From positions 1 to 34,893 of the forward strand of contig NZ_BJWF01000029.1 in assembly GCF_007990225.1 (NCBI RefSeq): 34,893 nucleotides of DNA, written 5' to 3'. The DNA comes from Enterococcus villorum. Its GTDB lineage: Bacteria; Bacillota; Bacilli; Lactobacillales; Enterococcaceae. Below the pieces are notes generated by a model. It was not told where the DNA came from and searched no databases. It was given only the letters and a program-made list of their open reading frames with translations. Position numbers and translations under genes: made by a program. Every line of letters starts with the position of its first letter. The first letter of the stretch is position 1. Below are positions 8,066 through 16,990 of this stretch, piece after piece.

Positions 8066-9549
8066 ATGACTAGTCAGATAAACCGTGAAAATAAATTAAT
8101 TCTTTTGTTGTCGAAACAAAAAGATTATATGACTTCAGAAGAATTGGCTTATTTATTAGATACTTCAACAAAAACAGTCTACCGCTTGATAAAAAAATAA
8201 ATCTTGAATTTTCTAATGGTCATTTGATCTTATCAGAAAAAGGACGAGGTTATAAATTAGATTATGCGAAATTTATTGAACAAAAAAATGAAAGCAATAA
8301 ACTCTCTGTTGATCTATCACCAGCAGAACGTCAAGATCGGGTGATGGAAGAATTATTGTTATCCTCTCCCAAAGCACTCAAAATCAATGAACTCTTTCAA
8401 GATTATTATGTAGGTGATTCAGCGATTGCTAACGATGAAAAGCAAATTGCTAAGAAAATAAAAAAATTTGACCTTCAGTTAATCCGCAAGAATCGCACCT
8501 TAGCAATCAGTGGTTCCGAAGAAAATATTCGTCGCGGGATTGCAGAAATGATGTGGCAAATGAATATCCTTGATATTGATGAAATTAACACTTCACAAGA
8601 ATTAAATTTCAATCGTTATGACGTCCTGTTTGTTTCAGAACAATTGAAATTGATTGAGAAAAAAATAGGAGGTGGGATTCCTTACCCGTATAATGTCAAT
8701 ATTTTCTCTCATCTATATATTCTAATTAGCCGTTCAAGGAAAACAAATGTCCAAATTAAAGAAATAGATTTATCTTTAGAGCAACGCCAAACGTTGGATC
8801 GTGAAAGTTATGTCTATGAAATGGCTAAGATTGTAATTCAAAATGTTGAACGTTACCTTGTCACAAAATTATCAACGAGTGAAGTCTACTATCTATATCA
8901 ATATTTAATCTCTTCACGAATGGAAAAAGCTATACAAACAGTACCAACTTTTCCTGATAAAGTCGCTGAAATTACTTCCTATTATCTAAAAGAAGTAGGC
9001 GAAAAAATTAATATAAAAATAACAAGTGAAGCAATTTTTGTTGACCTTGCCAATCATATCAAACCTATGCTTAACCGTTTAAAAAACCATATTCATGTAA
9101 AAAATGGTCTACTAGAGCAAATTCAATTGACCTATGAAGAAATTTATCAAAACGTTTCTGATGTTTCCAAGAAAATCAGTGAAGCATATCAGTTACCACC
9201 AATCAATCCAGACGAAAATGGTTTTATTACTTTATATTTTGCTCGAATGTTAGAAACACAACAATTACCTATTCAAACATTGATCATGTGTACAACAGGT
9301 ATTGGTACATCGGAATTATTAAGGGCAAAAATCAATAAAAAATTTCCTGAACTGACGATTGTGGATGTGATCGCTACAAAAAATTACCATTGTGCGTTAA
9401 AGAAAAATCCAGGAATTGAATTGATTCTAACGACAATTGGAATCAAGGATGAATTGCCAGCACGTACTTTACTCGTTAGTGGCATGTTGACGGCAGATGA
9501 TCAAACAAGAATTAAACGAAAGATTGAGGAAATCTACAATGAAAGATGA
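8066..9549 (+). pseudogene. PRD-type PTS-responsive regulator, split by one frameshift
   Basis: ATG 8066 lies behind AGGGGGGG and opens 44 codons of a winged-helix HTH_11 domain (EELAYLLDTSTKTVYRLIKK) that stop at TAA 8198-8200. The remainder, through 9549, holds two PRD modules and a IIB-like domain with a Cys loop (LIMCTTGIGTSELLR). The A7 run at 8191-8197 needs one more A. With it, the frame reads RLIKKINLEFSNGHLIL and gives a 494-aa protein. Family members are activators or antiterminators controlled by PTS phosphorylation of PRD His residues. The EIIA-like domain often fused at the C-terminus is here encoded by the next, overlapping gene. The frameshift could be a sequencing error. Confidence 0.8.
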
Positions 9550-9952
9550 TTGGATTCAATATCAAATTCCCTTACTATTGGTTTCAAAAAATGAAGTATA
9601 TGAGTGGTTAGCTCATCAGTTATATCCACAAACAGTCAATAAAAAAGATGGAATTTACCAAGCATTACTGGCACGTGAAGCAATAGGGAATATTCAAATT
9701 GATGAGGGGGTTATCTTGCCGCATATCGAAAATGAGTTAGTAACTAAGACTCGTGTGATGATACTTCCACTAAAAAATCGGATCGTGAAATGGAGCAATG
9801 AAGTCAGTCAAGTGGAACTAATTATTGCGGTTTTTCTTGCACCGAATGAGTCCCTTGAAATAAAACGTCAACTTGCTACATTTATGCGTTGTCTAGCAAA
9901 TGAGCAGGTAATACAAATATTAAAAAAAGGAAAAAAACTAGAAGAAATTTAA
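9539..9952 (+). CDS. PTS EIIA type-2 domain protein, regulatory type
   Basis: The start ATG 9539 overlaps the end of the regulator gene by 11 nt and has GAGGAAA upstream, so translation is probably coupled. The 137-aa product (MKDDWIQYQIPLLLVSKNEV...) is one EIIA-fructose/mannitol-type domain. The phosphorylatable His lies in GVILPHIENE (residue about 61). It lacks the usual GIGNGIAIPHG signature of catalytic EIIAs, which the IIA at 10305 has. I infer that it works with the PRD regulator as its detached C-terminal domain. It could also be the result of another frameshift in a once-fused protein. Confidence 0.75.
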   Translation: MKDDWIQYQIPLLLVSKNEVYEWLAHQLYPQTVNKKDGIYQALLAREAIGNIQIDEGVILPHIENELVTKTRVMILPLKNRIVKWSNEVSQVELIIAVFLAPNESLEIKRQLATFMRCLANEQVIQILKKGKKLEEI

Positions 9953-9971
9953 GATAAAGGGGAAATAAATA

Positions 9972-10283
9972 ATGAAAATCATTGGAGTAGCAGCATGTAC
10001 GGTGGGAATTGCTCACACATATATTGCCCAAGAAAAACTAGAAAGTGCAGCCATTAAAGCAGGTCATGAAATCCATATAGAAACGCAAGGCACAATTGGT
10101 ATTGAAAATGAACTAACACCTGAACAAATCAAAGAAGCGGATTTGGTGATTTTAGCAGTTGATGTAAAAATTAACGGTAGAGAACGTTTTGAAGGCAAAC
10201 GTATCATACAAGTACCAACGGAAATTGCGATTAAATCACCCAATAAATTAATCGAAAAAGCGACTGAAGTTGTCAATCAGTAA
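9972..10283 (+). CDS. PTS fructose-family IIB component
   Basis: The 103-aa protein has the fructose-type IIB fold. The phosphorylated Cys9 is in the loop AACTVGIAHTYIAQEKL, a variant of the family's ACPTGIAHT. It accepts phosphate from IIA and passes it to sugar carried by IIC. The start ATG has AAAGGGGAAATAA before it. A decayed copy of this gene sits downstream at 10779, on the other side of the IIA gene. This is the only intact IIB of the operon. Confidence 0.92.
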   Translation: MKIIGVAACTVGIAHTYIAQEKLESAAIKAGHEIHIETQGTIGIENELTPEQIKEADLVILAVDVKINGRERFEGKRIIQVPTEIAIKSPNKLIEKATEVVNQ

Positions 10284-10304
10284 AGAATAGGAGAGAAAAA
10301 TGAC

Positions 10305-10757
10305 ATGGCTGAGGTATCCCAAATTATTGATCAAAAAAATATTAAAACGGATTTAGCTGGCGTAACCAAAGAAGAAGTTCTGAAAGAGCTTGCGACACTG
10401 TTATTACAAAACAATTATATTACAGATGTTAATGGGTTTATAAAAGATGTTTATGCTAGAGAAGAGGAAGGGCAAACAGGGATTGGTAACTATATTGCTA
10501 TTCCGCATGGAAAAAGTCCGTATGTGGATAAAATCGGTGTAGCTATTGGTGTAACAGAAAATGAAATTCCCTGGGAATCTTTAGATGGAAAAGGGGTTAA
10601 AGGCATCATTTTATTTGCAGTGGGGGACGACAATGAAGGGGCACAAGAACATTTAAAATTACTCTCTTTATTTGCTAGAAAACTAGGAAACGATGAAGTC
10701 ATTCATCGATTAATAAAAGCAAAAAATAAAGATGAAGTAGTCGCTGCATTTAATTAG
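10305..10757 (+). CDS. PTS fructose-family IIA component
   Basis: This 150-aa EIIA type-2 protein has the active-site signature TGIGNYIAIPHGKSPYV, with the phosphorylated His at about residue 66. It takes phosphate from HPr and gives it to IIB. The start ATG 10305 lies 21 bp after the IIB stop, with AGGAGAG upstream. An overlapping ATG at 10300 is in another frame. It sits between the intact and the decayed IIB genes, which dates the IIB duplication as a block event. Confidence 0.92.
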   Translation: MAEVSQIIDQKNIKTDLAGVTKEEVLKELATLLLQNNYITDVNGFIKDVYAREEEGQTGIGNYIAIPHGKSPYVDKIGVAIGVTENEIPWESLDGKGVKGIILFAVGDDNEGAQEHLKLLSLFARKLGNDEVIHRLIKAKNKDEVVAAFN

Positions 10758-10778
10758 AAGTAAAAGGGGAAGGCAAGA

Positions 10779-11098
10779 ATTAGAATCGTAGGAGTAGCTG
10801 CATGCACAGGTGGGATTGCCCACACGTACATTGCCCAAGAAAAGCTAGAAAATGCAGCGATAAAAGCCGATCATGAGATACACGTCGAAACACAAGGGAT
10901 AGCATTGAAAATAAATGGACCACTGAACAAATCAAAGAAGCAGATTTGGTGATTTTAGCAATTGACGTGAAAATCACTGGCAGAGAACGTTTTAAAGGCA
11001 AAACGATCATTTAGGTACCAACGGAGGTTGCGGTAAAATCTCCTAATAAATTGATTGAAAAAGTGCAAGAAGTGTTAGAAAAACAAATAATTTCATAG
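10779..11098 (+). pseudogene. Decayed duplicate of the PTS IIB gene
   Basis: The sequence aligns end to end with the intact IIB gene at 9972, including AACTGGIAHTYIAQEKLENA with the active-site Cys. Three lesions inactivate it. The start position holds ATT instead of ATG although AAAGGGGAAGG precedes it. One base is missing near 10900 (GGGATAGCATTG). An in-frame TAG lies at 11012-11014 where the intact copy has CAA. Unlike the single-indel genes elsewhere in the window, this is a genuine decaying paralogue. Confidence 0.9.
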
Positions 11099-11116
11099 AG
11101 ATAAGGAGAAAGACTC

Positions 11117-12109
11117 ATGGAAAAAATCAAAAAGTTGAATTTAAAAGGGCACTTGTTAACAGCTATTTCTTATTTGATTCCAATTGTCTGTGGTGCTGGA
11201 TTAGGTTTATTGCCTGTAGTCATTGCAACGGGCATTTCTTATTCCATTGCTGGCAAACCCGGTATTGCTCCTGGCTTTATTATTGGATTAACAGCAAATG
11301 CGATTGGTGCGGGATTTATTGGCGGAATATTAGGCGGTTATCTGGCAGGTTATCTTGTTTTAGCTATTTTAAATTATTTCAAAGTGCCAAATTGGGCCAA
11401 AGGTTTGATGCCAACTCTGCTTATTCCATTTCTAGCCTCTCTGATTGGTGGCTTAGTGATGGTTTACATTATTGGTACACCAGTAGCAGCATTTACGACG
11501 TTACTAACTAATTTTCTAGATGGATTAGGCAACTCTTCCTTACTAATCTTTGGTGGTGTCATTGGATTATTAAGTGGCATTGACTACGGTGGTCCAATCA
11601 ATAAAACAGTCTTTGCTTTTGTATTGACGATGCAAGCAGAAGGGATAAATGGTCCAATTACTGCTTTACAATTAGTGAATACTGCGACACCGATCGGATT
11701 TGGATTGGCTTATTTTATTGCGAAACTTTTCCGTAAAAATATCTACACAAAAATGGAAGTCGAAACCTTAAAATCAGCTGTGCCAATGGGGGTGATCAAT
11801 ATCGTTGAAGGGGTGATTCCTTTAGTAATGAATGATATTGTCCGAGGGGTCATTGCAACAGCGATTGGTGGTTTTGCTGGTGGTGCTACAACAATGATTC
11901 TAGGAGCGGATGCCACGGTACCTTTTGGTGGAGTCCTAATGATTCCTACTATGTCACGTCCTTGGGCAGGAGTATTAGCAATTATCGTCAATGTCATTGT
12001 AACAGCTGTGGTTTTAGCAATTATTAAAAAAGACGTCAGCGAGGAAGTCGAATCAATGACGGAAAAAGAAGAAGAGGATATCAGTTTGGACGATATTCAA
12101 ATATTTTAA
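11117..12109 (+). CDS. PTS fructose-family IIC permease
   Basis: The 330-aa membrane protein starts at ATG 11117 behind AAGGAGAAAG. It shows the fructose IIC features GLTANAIGAGFIGGILGGYL, PTLLIPFLASLIGG and GIDYGGPINKTVF, the last being the substrate-site region, followed by a DATVPFGGVLMIP segment. The C-terminal 30 residues are acidic. It is a bare IIC without fused IIA or IIB domains, so it must work with the separate proteins encoded upstream. The AlsE-like gene downstream suggests that its substrate is a ketohexose other than fructose. A short coding-like stretch after the stop (GISKSSSGLAKIIQTI, another frame) might be a lost tail. Confidence 0.93.
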   Translation: MEKIKKLNLKGHLLTAISYLIPIVCGAGLGLLPVVIATGISYSIAGKPGIAPGFIIGLTANAIGAGFIGGILGGYLAGYLVLAILNYFKVPNWAKGLMPTLLIPFLASLIGGLVMVYIIGTPVAAFTTLLTNFLDGLGNSSLLIFGGVIGLLSGIDYGGPINKTVFAFVLTMQAEGINGPITALQLVNTATPIGFGLAYFIAKLFRKNIYTKMEVETLKSAVPMGVINIVEGVIPLVMNDIVRGVIATAIGGFAGGATTMILGADATVPFGGVLMIPTMSRPWAGVLAIIVNVIVTAVVLAIIKKDVSEEVESMTEKEEEDISLDDIQIF

Positions 12110-12183
12110 AAGGGATCAGTAAAAGTTCATCTGGTTTAGCAAAAATCATTCAAACGATTTAACAAAATAAGGGAGTTTTTTCA

Positions 12184-12873
12184 ATGAGTAAAGTGGCTTT
12201 TTCTCCATCGTTAATGACGATGGATCTGGATAAATTTAAGGAACAAATTGAGTTTTTAAATCAACATGTGGATTCTTACCATATTGATATTATGGATGGG
12301 CATTATGTACCTAATATTACGCTATCGCCATGGTTTATTGACGAAGTTCGAAAAATCAGTCAGTTACCCATGTCAGTCCATTTAATGGTTTGTGACCAAA
12401 GCTATTGGGTTCAGCAATTGATTCAACAAAAATGTGAATGGATCTGTATGCATGCTGAATTATTAGATGGACTAGCATTTCGCTTAATTGATCAAATCCA
12501 TGAAGCTGGATTAAAAGCAGGTGTCGTCTTAAATCCAGAAACACCGATTGAAATGATCTTTCCTTACATCGAATTAGTGGACAAAGTAACCATTATGACC
12601 GTTGATCCAGGTTTTGCAGGACAACGTTTTATTGAAAGTACGTTAGGTAAAATCAAAGAACTACGGTATTTGCGAATAGAAAAAGGATATGATTATTTGA
12701 TTGAAATGGATGGTTCTTCCAATCGTCAGTCATTTAAGCGAATCGATGAAGCGGGACCAGATATTTATATTATTGGTCGTAGTGGCCTGTTTGGGTTAGC
12801 GGAAGACATTCAAACGTCTTGGGAAATCATGAAGAAAGATTATGAAGAAACAACAGGAAAAGCAGTAGAATAA
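12184..12873 (+). CDS. alsE: D-allulose-6-phosphate 3-epimerase (AlsE-like)
   Basis: This 229-aa TIM-barrel protein belongs to the ribulose-phosphate 3-epimerase family. Metal/catalytic residues are in place: SPSL at 7-10, His33 and Asp35 in HIDIMDGHYVPN, His66 in HLM, and Asp176 in EMDGSSN. The phosphate and loop motifs TVDPGFAGQ and GRSGLF follow. It resembles E. coli AlsE (FSPSLMTMDLDKFKEQIEF, LNPETP, IMTVDPGFAGQ) more than the housekeeping Rpe. The predicted reaction is D-allulose 6-phosphate to D-fructose 6-phosphate. It is the last gene of the PTS operon, 74 bp after IIC, with its own AAGGGAG site. A pentulose-phosphate or another ketohexose phosphate remains possible. Confidence 0.85.
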   Translation: MSKVAFSPSLMTMDLDKFKEQIEFLNQHVDSYHIDIMDGHYVPNITLSPWFIDEVRKISQLPMSVHLMVCDQSYWVQQLIQQKCEWICMHAELLDGLAFRLIDQIHEAGLKAGVVLNPETPIEMIFPYIELVDKVTIMTVDPGFAGQRFIESTLGKIKELRYLRIEKGYDYLIEMDGSSNRQSFKRIDEAGPDIYIIGRSGLFGLAEDIQTSWEIMKKDYEETTGKAVE

Positions 12874-12954
12874 ACGGTTCCTTTTTCAAAAACAAAAAAT
12901 GGATTCCTCTTAATTGGTGTGACAAACAAAGAACGGATGAAATGGGAAAAATAG

Positions 12955-12997
12955 AGTGAGCCTCCTAAGTTAGTCTGAAAAGCTTAGGAGGCTCACT
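12955..12997. terminator. Terminator between convergent alsE and nrdF
   Basis: A perfect 15-bp stem (AGTGAGCCTCCTAAG / CTTAGGAGGCTCACT) lies between the convergent operons. The better T-tract is on the minus strand (CTATTTTT), so it mainly ends nrdHEF transcription. Confidence 0.85.
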
Positions 12998-13030
12998 TCA
13001 AAAATTCTTGTTTGGTCGTTCTTTTTTGTT

Positions 13031-13996
13031 TTATTCTAAACCAATTAAATAATCGTCATCCTTCATGGCTTCAACATGACCTAATAGATAGCCGTTACCA
13101 ACTTGTGAGAAGAAATCGTGGTTGCTTGTTCCGGTAGAAATCCCATTCATCACAATAGGGTTGACGTCATTGGCAGTGTCTGGGAAAAGAGGATCCATTC
13201 CTAGGTTCATCAATGCTTTGTTGGCATTGTAACGTAAGAATGTTTTGACTTCTTCGGTCCAACCAATTGGATCATATAATTCTTCTGTGTATCGTTCTTC
13301 ATTTTCGTATAATTCATACAGTAAATTATACATCCAATCTTTTAATTGCTCTTGTTCTTCTTCTGGCAGTTCATTATATCCCAGTTGGAATTTATAGCCA
13401 ATGTAAGTGCCATGCACTGATTCGTCTCGAATAATTAATTTGATGATTTCCGCAACATTTGCTAATTTATTATTCCCTAAATAATAAAGAGGGGTATAAA
13501 ATCCTGAATAAAATAGAAAGGTTTCTAAGAAAACACTTGCGATTTTCTTTTCTAACGGAGTCCCATTTTTATAGATTTCATTGATCCGTTCGGCTTTTTT
13601 CTGTAAATAAGGATTTGTATTTGTCCATTCAAAAATTTCTTCAATTTCTCTTTTGGTGTTTAATGTACTAAAAATAGAAGAGTAACTTTTGGCATGAACA
13701 GATTCCATAAATTGGATATTATTCAATACCGCTTCTTCATGAGGTGTACGAACATCTTTACGTAGCTGATCCATCCCGCTTTCAGATTGAACAGTATCAA
13801 GCAAAGTTAGTCCACCAAAGACATGTCCAACGGTGTCTTTTTCTAACTGTGAAAGCGTGCGCCAATCGTCTAAGTCATTAGATAAAGGGATACGCGTATC
13901 TAACCAAAATTGTTCGGTTAATTTCTCCCACGTAGATTTATCAATGATATCTTCAATTTCATTCCAGTTTATTGCTTCGTAATAAGTTTCTGACAT
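13031..13996 (-). CDS. nrdF: Class Ib ribonucleotide reductase, beta subunit
   Basis: This 321-aa ferritin-like protein generates the tyrosyl radical for NrdE. The canonical NrdF residues fall at their standard numbers: Asp67 (TLLDTVQ), Glu98 and His101 (FMESVHAKSY), radical Tyr105, Glu158 (FLETFLFY), and Glu192 with His195 (RDESVHG). The start is ATG 13996 behind AAGGAGC. It follows nrdE by 54 nt in the nrdHEF operon. Cofactor assembly with manganese needs the flavodoxin NrdI, whose gene is not in this window. Confidence 0.98.
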   Translation of the reverse strand: MSETYYEAINWNEIEDIIDKSTWEKLTEQFWLDTRIPLSNDLDDWRTLSQLEKDTVGHVFGGLTLLDTVQSESGMDQLRKDVRTPHEEAVLNNIQFMESVHAKSYSSIFSTLNTKREIEEIFEWTNTNPYLQKKAERINEIYKNGTPLEKKIASVFLETFLFYSGFYTPLYYLGNNKLANVAEIIKLIIRDESVHGTYIGYKFQLGYNELPEEEQEQLKDWMYNLLYELYENEERYTEELYDPIGWTEEVKTFLRYNANKALMNLGMDPLFPDTANDVNPIVMNGISTGTSNHDFFSQVGNGYLLGHVEAMKDDDYLIGLE

Positions 13997-14050
13997 GAGA
14001 AATGCTCCTTTATTTAAATTACCTGTACTAGATTTTTTGACAATCTGAAA

Positions 14051-16210
14051 TTAGATGACACAACTTTCACATTGATTGCTACCAATCTCTTCTGCATCAT
14101 CTGTAAAAGTACGAACGTAATAAATGGATTTGATTCCCTTATGGAAAGCATAATGACGCAAAATATTTAAATCACGCGTTGTTTGTTTGGTAGTTGTTTT
14201 CCATTCATAAAGACCTTCTGGAATTTCAGAACGCATGAATAATGTTAAGCTCATTCCCTGATCCACATGTTTTTGCGCCGTTGCATAAATGTCAATCACT
14301 TTACGCATATCCATGTCATAAGCTGACGTATAATAAGGAATGGTGTCATTTGAAAGATAAGGTGCTGGATAATAGATTTTTCCGATTTTCTTTTCTTGGC
14401 GTTCTTCGATCATGCGTGTAATGGGATGGATACTTGCACTCGTGTCATTGATATAAGAAATCGAGCCATTCGGAGCAACGGCTAAACGATTTTGATGGTA
14501 TAAGCCATCTTTCATGATCGCTTGTTTCAAGTCTTCCCAATCTTTTGCGCTTGGAATAAAGATTCCTTCAAATAAAGCTTTTACTTTCTCTGATTTTGGT
14601 TGGAACTTTCCAGTCACATATTTATCAAAATAAGTGCCATCTGCATAAGCTGATTTTTCAAAATTGTGGAAAACTTGTTTTCTTTCTCGGGCAATCGTGT
14701 TACTTTCAACGAGTGTCCAATAGTTTAAAAGCATAAAGTAAATATTTGTGAAATCAAGTGATTCTTCAGAACCATATTCCATATGTTCTTTGGCAAAAAA
14801 GGTATGCAAGCCCATCGCACCTAATCCGATGGTATGGTTTAATTTGTTGCCGTTTTGAATAGGTGGAACCACATCAATATCAGAAGCATCTGTAATATAA
14901 GTTAATGCACGAGTCATGGTACGAACAGAGCGACCAAAATCAGGACTATCCATCAAATTGACGATATTCGTTGAACCTAGGTTACAAGAAATATCTGTGC
15001 CTAATACTTCATATTCTTGTTTGCCATTAATCACAGAAGGCGTTTGAACTTGCAAAATTTCCGAACACAAGTTACTCATAATAATTTTTCCGTCCACTGG
15101 ATTTTCACGATTGGCTGTATCAATGTTAATGATATAAGGATACCCGGATTCTTGTTGTAATTTTGAAATTTCATTTTCTAATTCGCGGGCTTTAATTTTT
15201 TGTTTACGAATGTTTGGATTGGCTACCAAGTTGTCGTATTCAGCTGTAATATCTACATAAGAAAATGGGACGCCGTATTCTTTTTCCACACTATAAGGGC
15301 TGAAAAGATACATGTCTTTGTTTTTACGAGCGAGTTCGTAAAACTTATCAGGAACGATGACCCCAAGAGAAAGAGTTTTTACACGAATTTTTTCATCGGC
15401 ATTTTCTTTTTTGGCAGAAAGAAAGGCAATAATATCTGGGTGGAAGACGTTTAAATAAACCACTCCTGCGCCTTGACGTTGACCTAATTGATTAGAGTAA
15501 CTGAAACTATCTTCAAATAATTTCATCACAGGAACGACACCACTTGCAGCTCCTTCATACCCCTTAATAGGCGCACCCGCTTCACGTAGATTTGAAAGTG
15601 TGATCCCCACGCCACCACCGATCCGTGATAACTGCAAAGCAGAATTGATTGAACGTCCAATAGAGTTCATGTCATCCGTTACTTGAGTTAAGAAACAAGA
15701 GACAAGTTCTCCACGACGTTTGCGTCCAGCATTCAAGAAAGAAGGTGTAGCTGGTTGGTAACGTTGGTGAATCATTTCATCCGCTAAAGAAAGAGCCAAT
15801 TGTTCATCCCCATTGGCAAAATAAAGGGCATTAAATGCTACACGGTCTTCATAAGATTCAAGATAAGCAGTGCCATCATTGGTTTTCAACGCATATTGTG
15901 AATAAAATTTATAGGCCGCCATAAATGATTTGAATGTAAAGTTTTGTTCTGCTAAAAATTGGTAAAGTGATTCAATAAATTCCGCAGAATAAAGTTGGAT
16001 AAATTCTGATTCCAAATAGTCATTTTCAATCAAGTAATTGATTTTTTCCGTGACAGTCGTAAAAGTCATTGTATTTGGTTTTACATTTTCTTCAAAAAAT
16101 GCTGCTAAAGCTTCCTTGTCTTTATTCAAAGGAATTTGACCATTAACTGGTCGATTGATTTCATTATTCAGTTTAAAGTAACTGACATCTTTTAACTGCT
16201 TAAGACTCAT
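14051..16210 (-). CDS. nrdE: Class Ib ribonucleotide reductase, alpha subunit
   Basis: The catalytic subunit reduces ribonucleoside diphosphates to deoxy forms. Recognisable parts are the short class Ib N-terminus without an ATP-cone, the active-site Cys in VSCFLTQV, the Asn-Cys-Glu triad in NLCSEIL, the partner Cys in SCNLGSTN and the C-terminal redox pair CESC in the last six residues, which NrdH re-reduces. I start at ATG 16210 (MSLKQLKDVSYFKL, 719 aa). An in-frame TTG four codons upstream has no room for a ribosome binding site. The site before the ATG (GTAGG) is weak. Between nrdH and nrdE lie 139 nt without a gene. Confidence 0.98.
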   Translation of the reverse strand: MSLKQLKDVSYFKLNNEINRPVNGQIPLNKDKEALAAFFEENVKPNTMTFTTVTEKINYLIENDYLESEFIQLYSAEFIESLYQFLAEQNFTFKSFMAAYKFYSQYALKTNDGTAYLESYEDRVAFNALYFANGDEQLALSLADEMIHQRYQPATPSFLNAGRKRRGELVSCFLTQVTDDMNSIGRSINSALQLSRIGGGVGITLSNLREAGAPIKGYEGAASGVVPVMKLFEDSFSYSNQLGQRQGAGVVYLNVFHPDIIAFLSAKKENADEKIRVKTLSLGVIVPDKFYELARKNKDMYLFSPYSVEKEYGVPFSYVDITAEYDNLVANPNIRKQKIKARELENEISKLQQESGYPYIINIDTANRENPVDGKIIMSNLCSEILQVQTPSVINGKQEYEVLGTDISCNLGSTNIVNLMDSPDFGRSVRTMTRALTYITDASDIDVVPPIQNGNKLNHTIGLGAMGLHTFFAKEHMEYGSEESLDFTNIYFMLLNYWTLVESNTIARERKQVFHNFEKSAYADGTYFDKYVTGKFQPKSEKVKALFEGIFIPSAKDWEDLKQAIMKDGLYHQNRLAVAPNGSISYINDTSASIHPITRMIEERQEKKIGKIYYPAPYLSNDTIPYYTSAYDMDMRKVIDIYATAQKHVDQGMSLTLFMRSEIPEGLYEWKTTTKQTTRDLNILRHYAFHKGIKSIYYVRTFTDDAEEIGSNQCESCVI

Positions 16211-16349
16211 ACCTACGCCCAACCTTCATTTCATATTTTTTATTCTAGTTATTTTGTGCTGTAAAAAAGGATTTGGGGGAGGTTGTGGCAAAAACAAGTG
16301 CCTCAATTCCATCAAATCCAATTATACGTTCCGTTTAGTTGACTGTTGA

Positions 16350-16574
16350 CTAACTAGCAAGTTTGCGCAGTTGATCTGGGCGAAACCCGATCACTGTTTG
16401 TGCATCCGACGTAATAACAGGTACACTTTGGAATCCTTGTGCTTTTAGCCATTCAACTGCATCTGGTTGTTCGTCAATATTGACTTCTTCAAAATCAATT
16501 TGGTTGTCAGATAAAAAGCGTTTAACCATCTTACATTGCATACAATTATTTTTAGAAAATATTTTTACATTCAT
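16350..16574 (-). CDS. nrdH: NrdH glutaredoxin-like electron donor for NrdEF
   Basis: The 74-aa redoxin has the NrdH active site Cys-Met-Gln-Cys (residues 11-14), the cis-Pro motif SVPVI and the C-terminal GFRPDQL. It carries reducing equivalents from thioredoxin reductase to the NrdE C-terminal Cys pair. The ATG is preceded by AAGGAGG at good spacing. It is the first gene of nrdH-nrdE-nrdF, under the promoter at 16616-16643 and two NrdR boxes. Confidence 0.97.
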   Translation of the reverse strand: MNVKIFSKNNCMQCKMVKRFLSDNQIDFEEVNIDEQPDAVEWLKAQGFQSVPVITSDAQTVIGFRPDQLRKLAS

Positions 16575-16615
16575 TTTTATTGCCTCCTTACAGTTCTTGT
16601 TCGTCTATAATGAAT

Positions 16616-16643
16616 AGTATAAAACTATTAGTAAAAAAGTCAA
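16616..16643 (-). promoter_or_regulatory. nrdHEF promoter
   Basis: On the minus strand, TTGACT (16643-16638) and TATACT (16621-16616) are separated by 16 bp, 41 bp before the nrdH ATG. Confidence 0.7.
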
Positions 16644-16650
16644 TCAACAA

Positions 16651-16697
16651 ACACTATATCTTGTGTTGTGGAAACTGTGGAATACTATGTTTTGTGG
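16651..16697. promoter_or_regulatory. Pair of NrdR boxes upstream of nrdH
   Basis: Box 1, ACACTATATCTTGTGT (16651-16666), nearly matches the NrdR consensus ACACWATATATWGTGT. Box 2, ATACTATGTTTTGTGG (16682-16697), is weaker. They start exactly 31 bp apart, about three helical turns, the spacing typical of NrdR repressor sites. Box 1 lies 7 bp upstream of the -35 box. Confidence 0.8.
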
Positions 16698-16910
16698 TTT
16701 TTGAAAAACAGCTGAAAGCAATTCATACTAGAAAAAATAGTTGTTTTAGTACAGTAAATGCTGTGGAAAAGATAGGGAAAAATATTTTTTCTTGTTTGAA
16801 TAGACAAGAATGAATTTGAAGGAAACATGATGGTTTAATGATTGATCACTATTGAATTTTTTTTATTAATTTTATTACTTGTACTAATTTATAAATATTT
16901 TTTTTATTTT

Positions 16911-16939
16911 TTGGGGATTTTTAATCTAGAAAATATGAT
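16911..16939 (+). promoter_or_regulatory. Promoter of the secreted Gly/Ala-rich protein
   Basis: TTGGGG and TATGAT lie 17 bp apart, 51 bp before the ATG at 16991. The -35 box is weak. Confidence 0.5.
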
Positions 16940-16990
16940 ACACTTTCTTTATTAGCGGTTACAAAAATAAAATAGTATAGGAGACTTTTA

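Noticed and set aside
10780-11010. 76-aa minus-strand frame opposite the decayed IIB
   Set aside because: It lies antisense to sequence clearly homologous to the IIB gene, and a similar mirror frame exists opposite the intact copy.
16580-16813. 77-aa plus-strand frame upstream of nrdH
   Set aside because: It spans the nrdH leader, promoter and both NrdR boxes and has no ribosome binding site.
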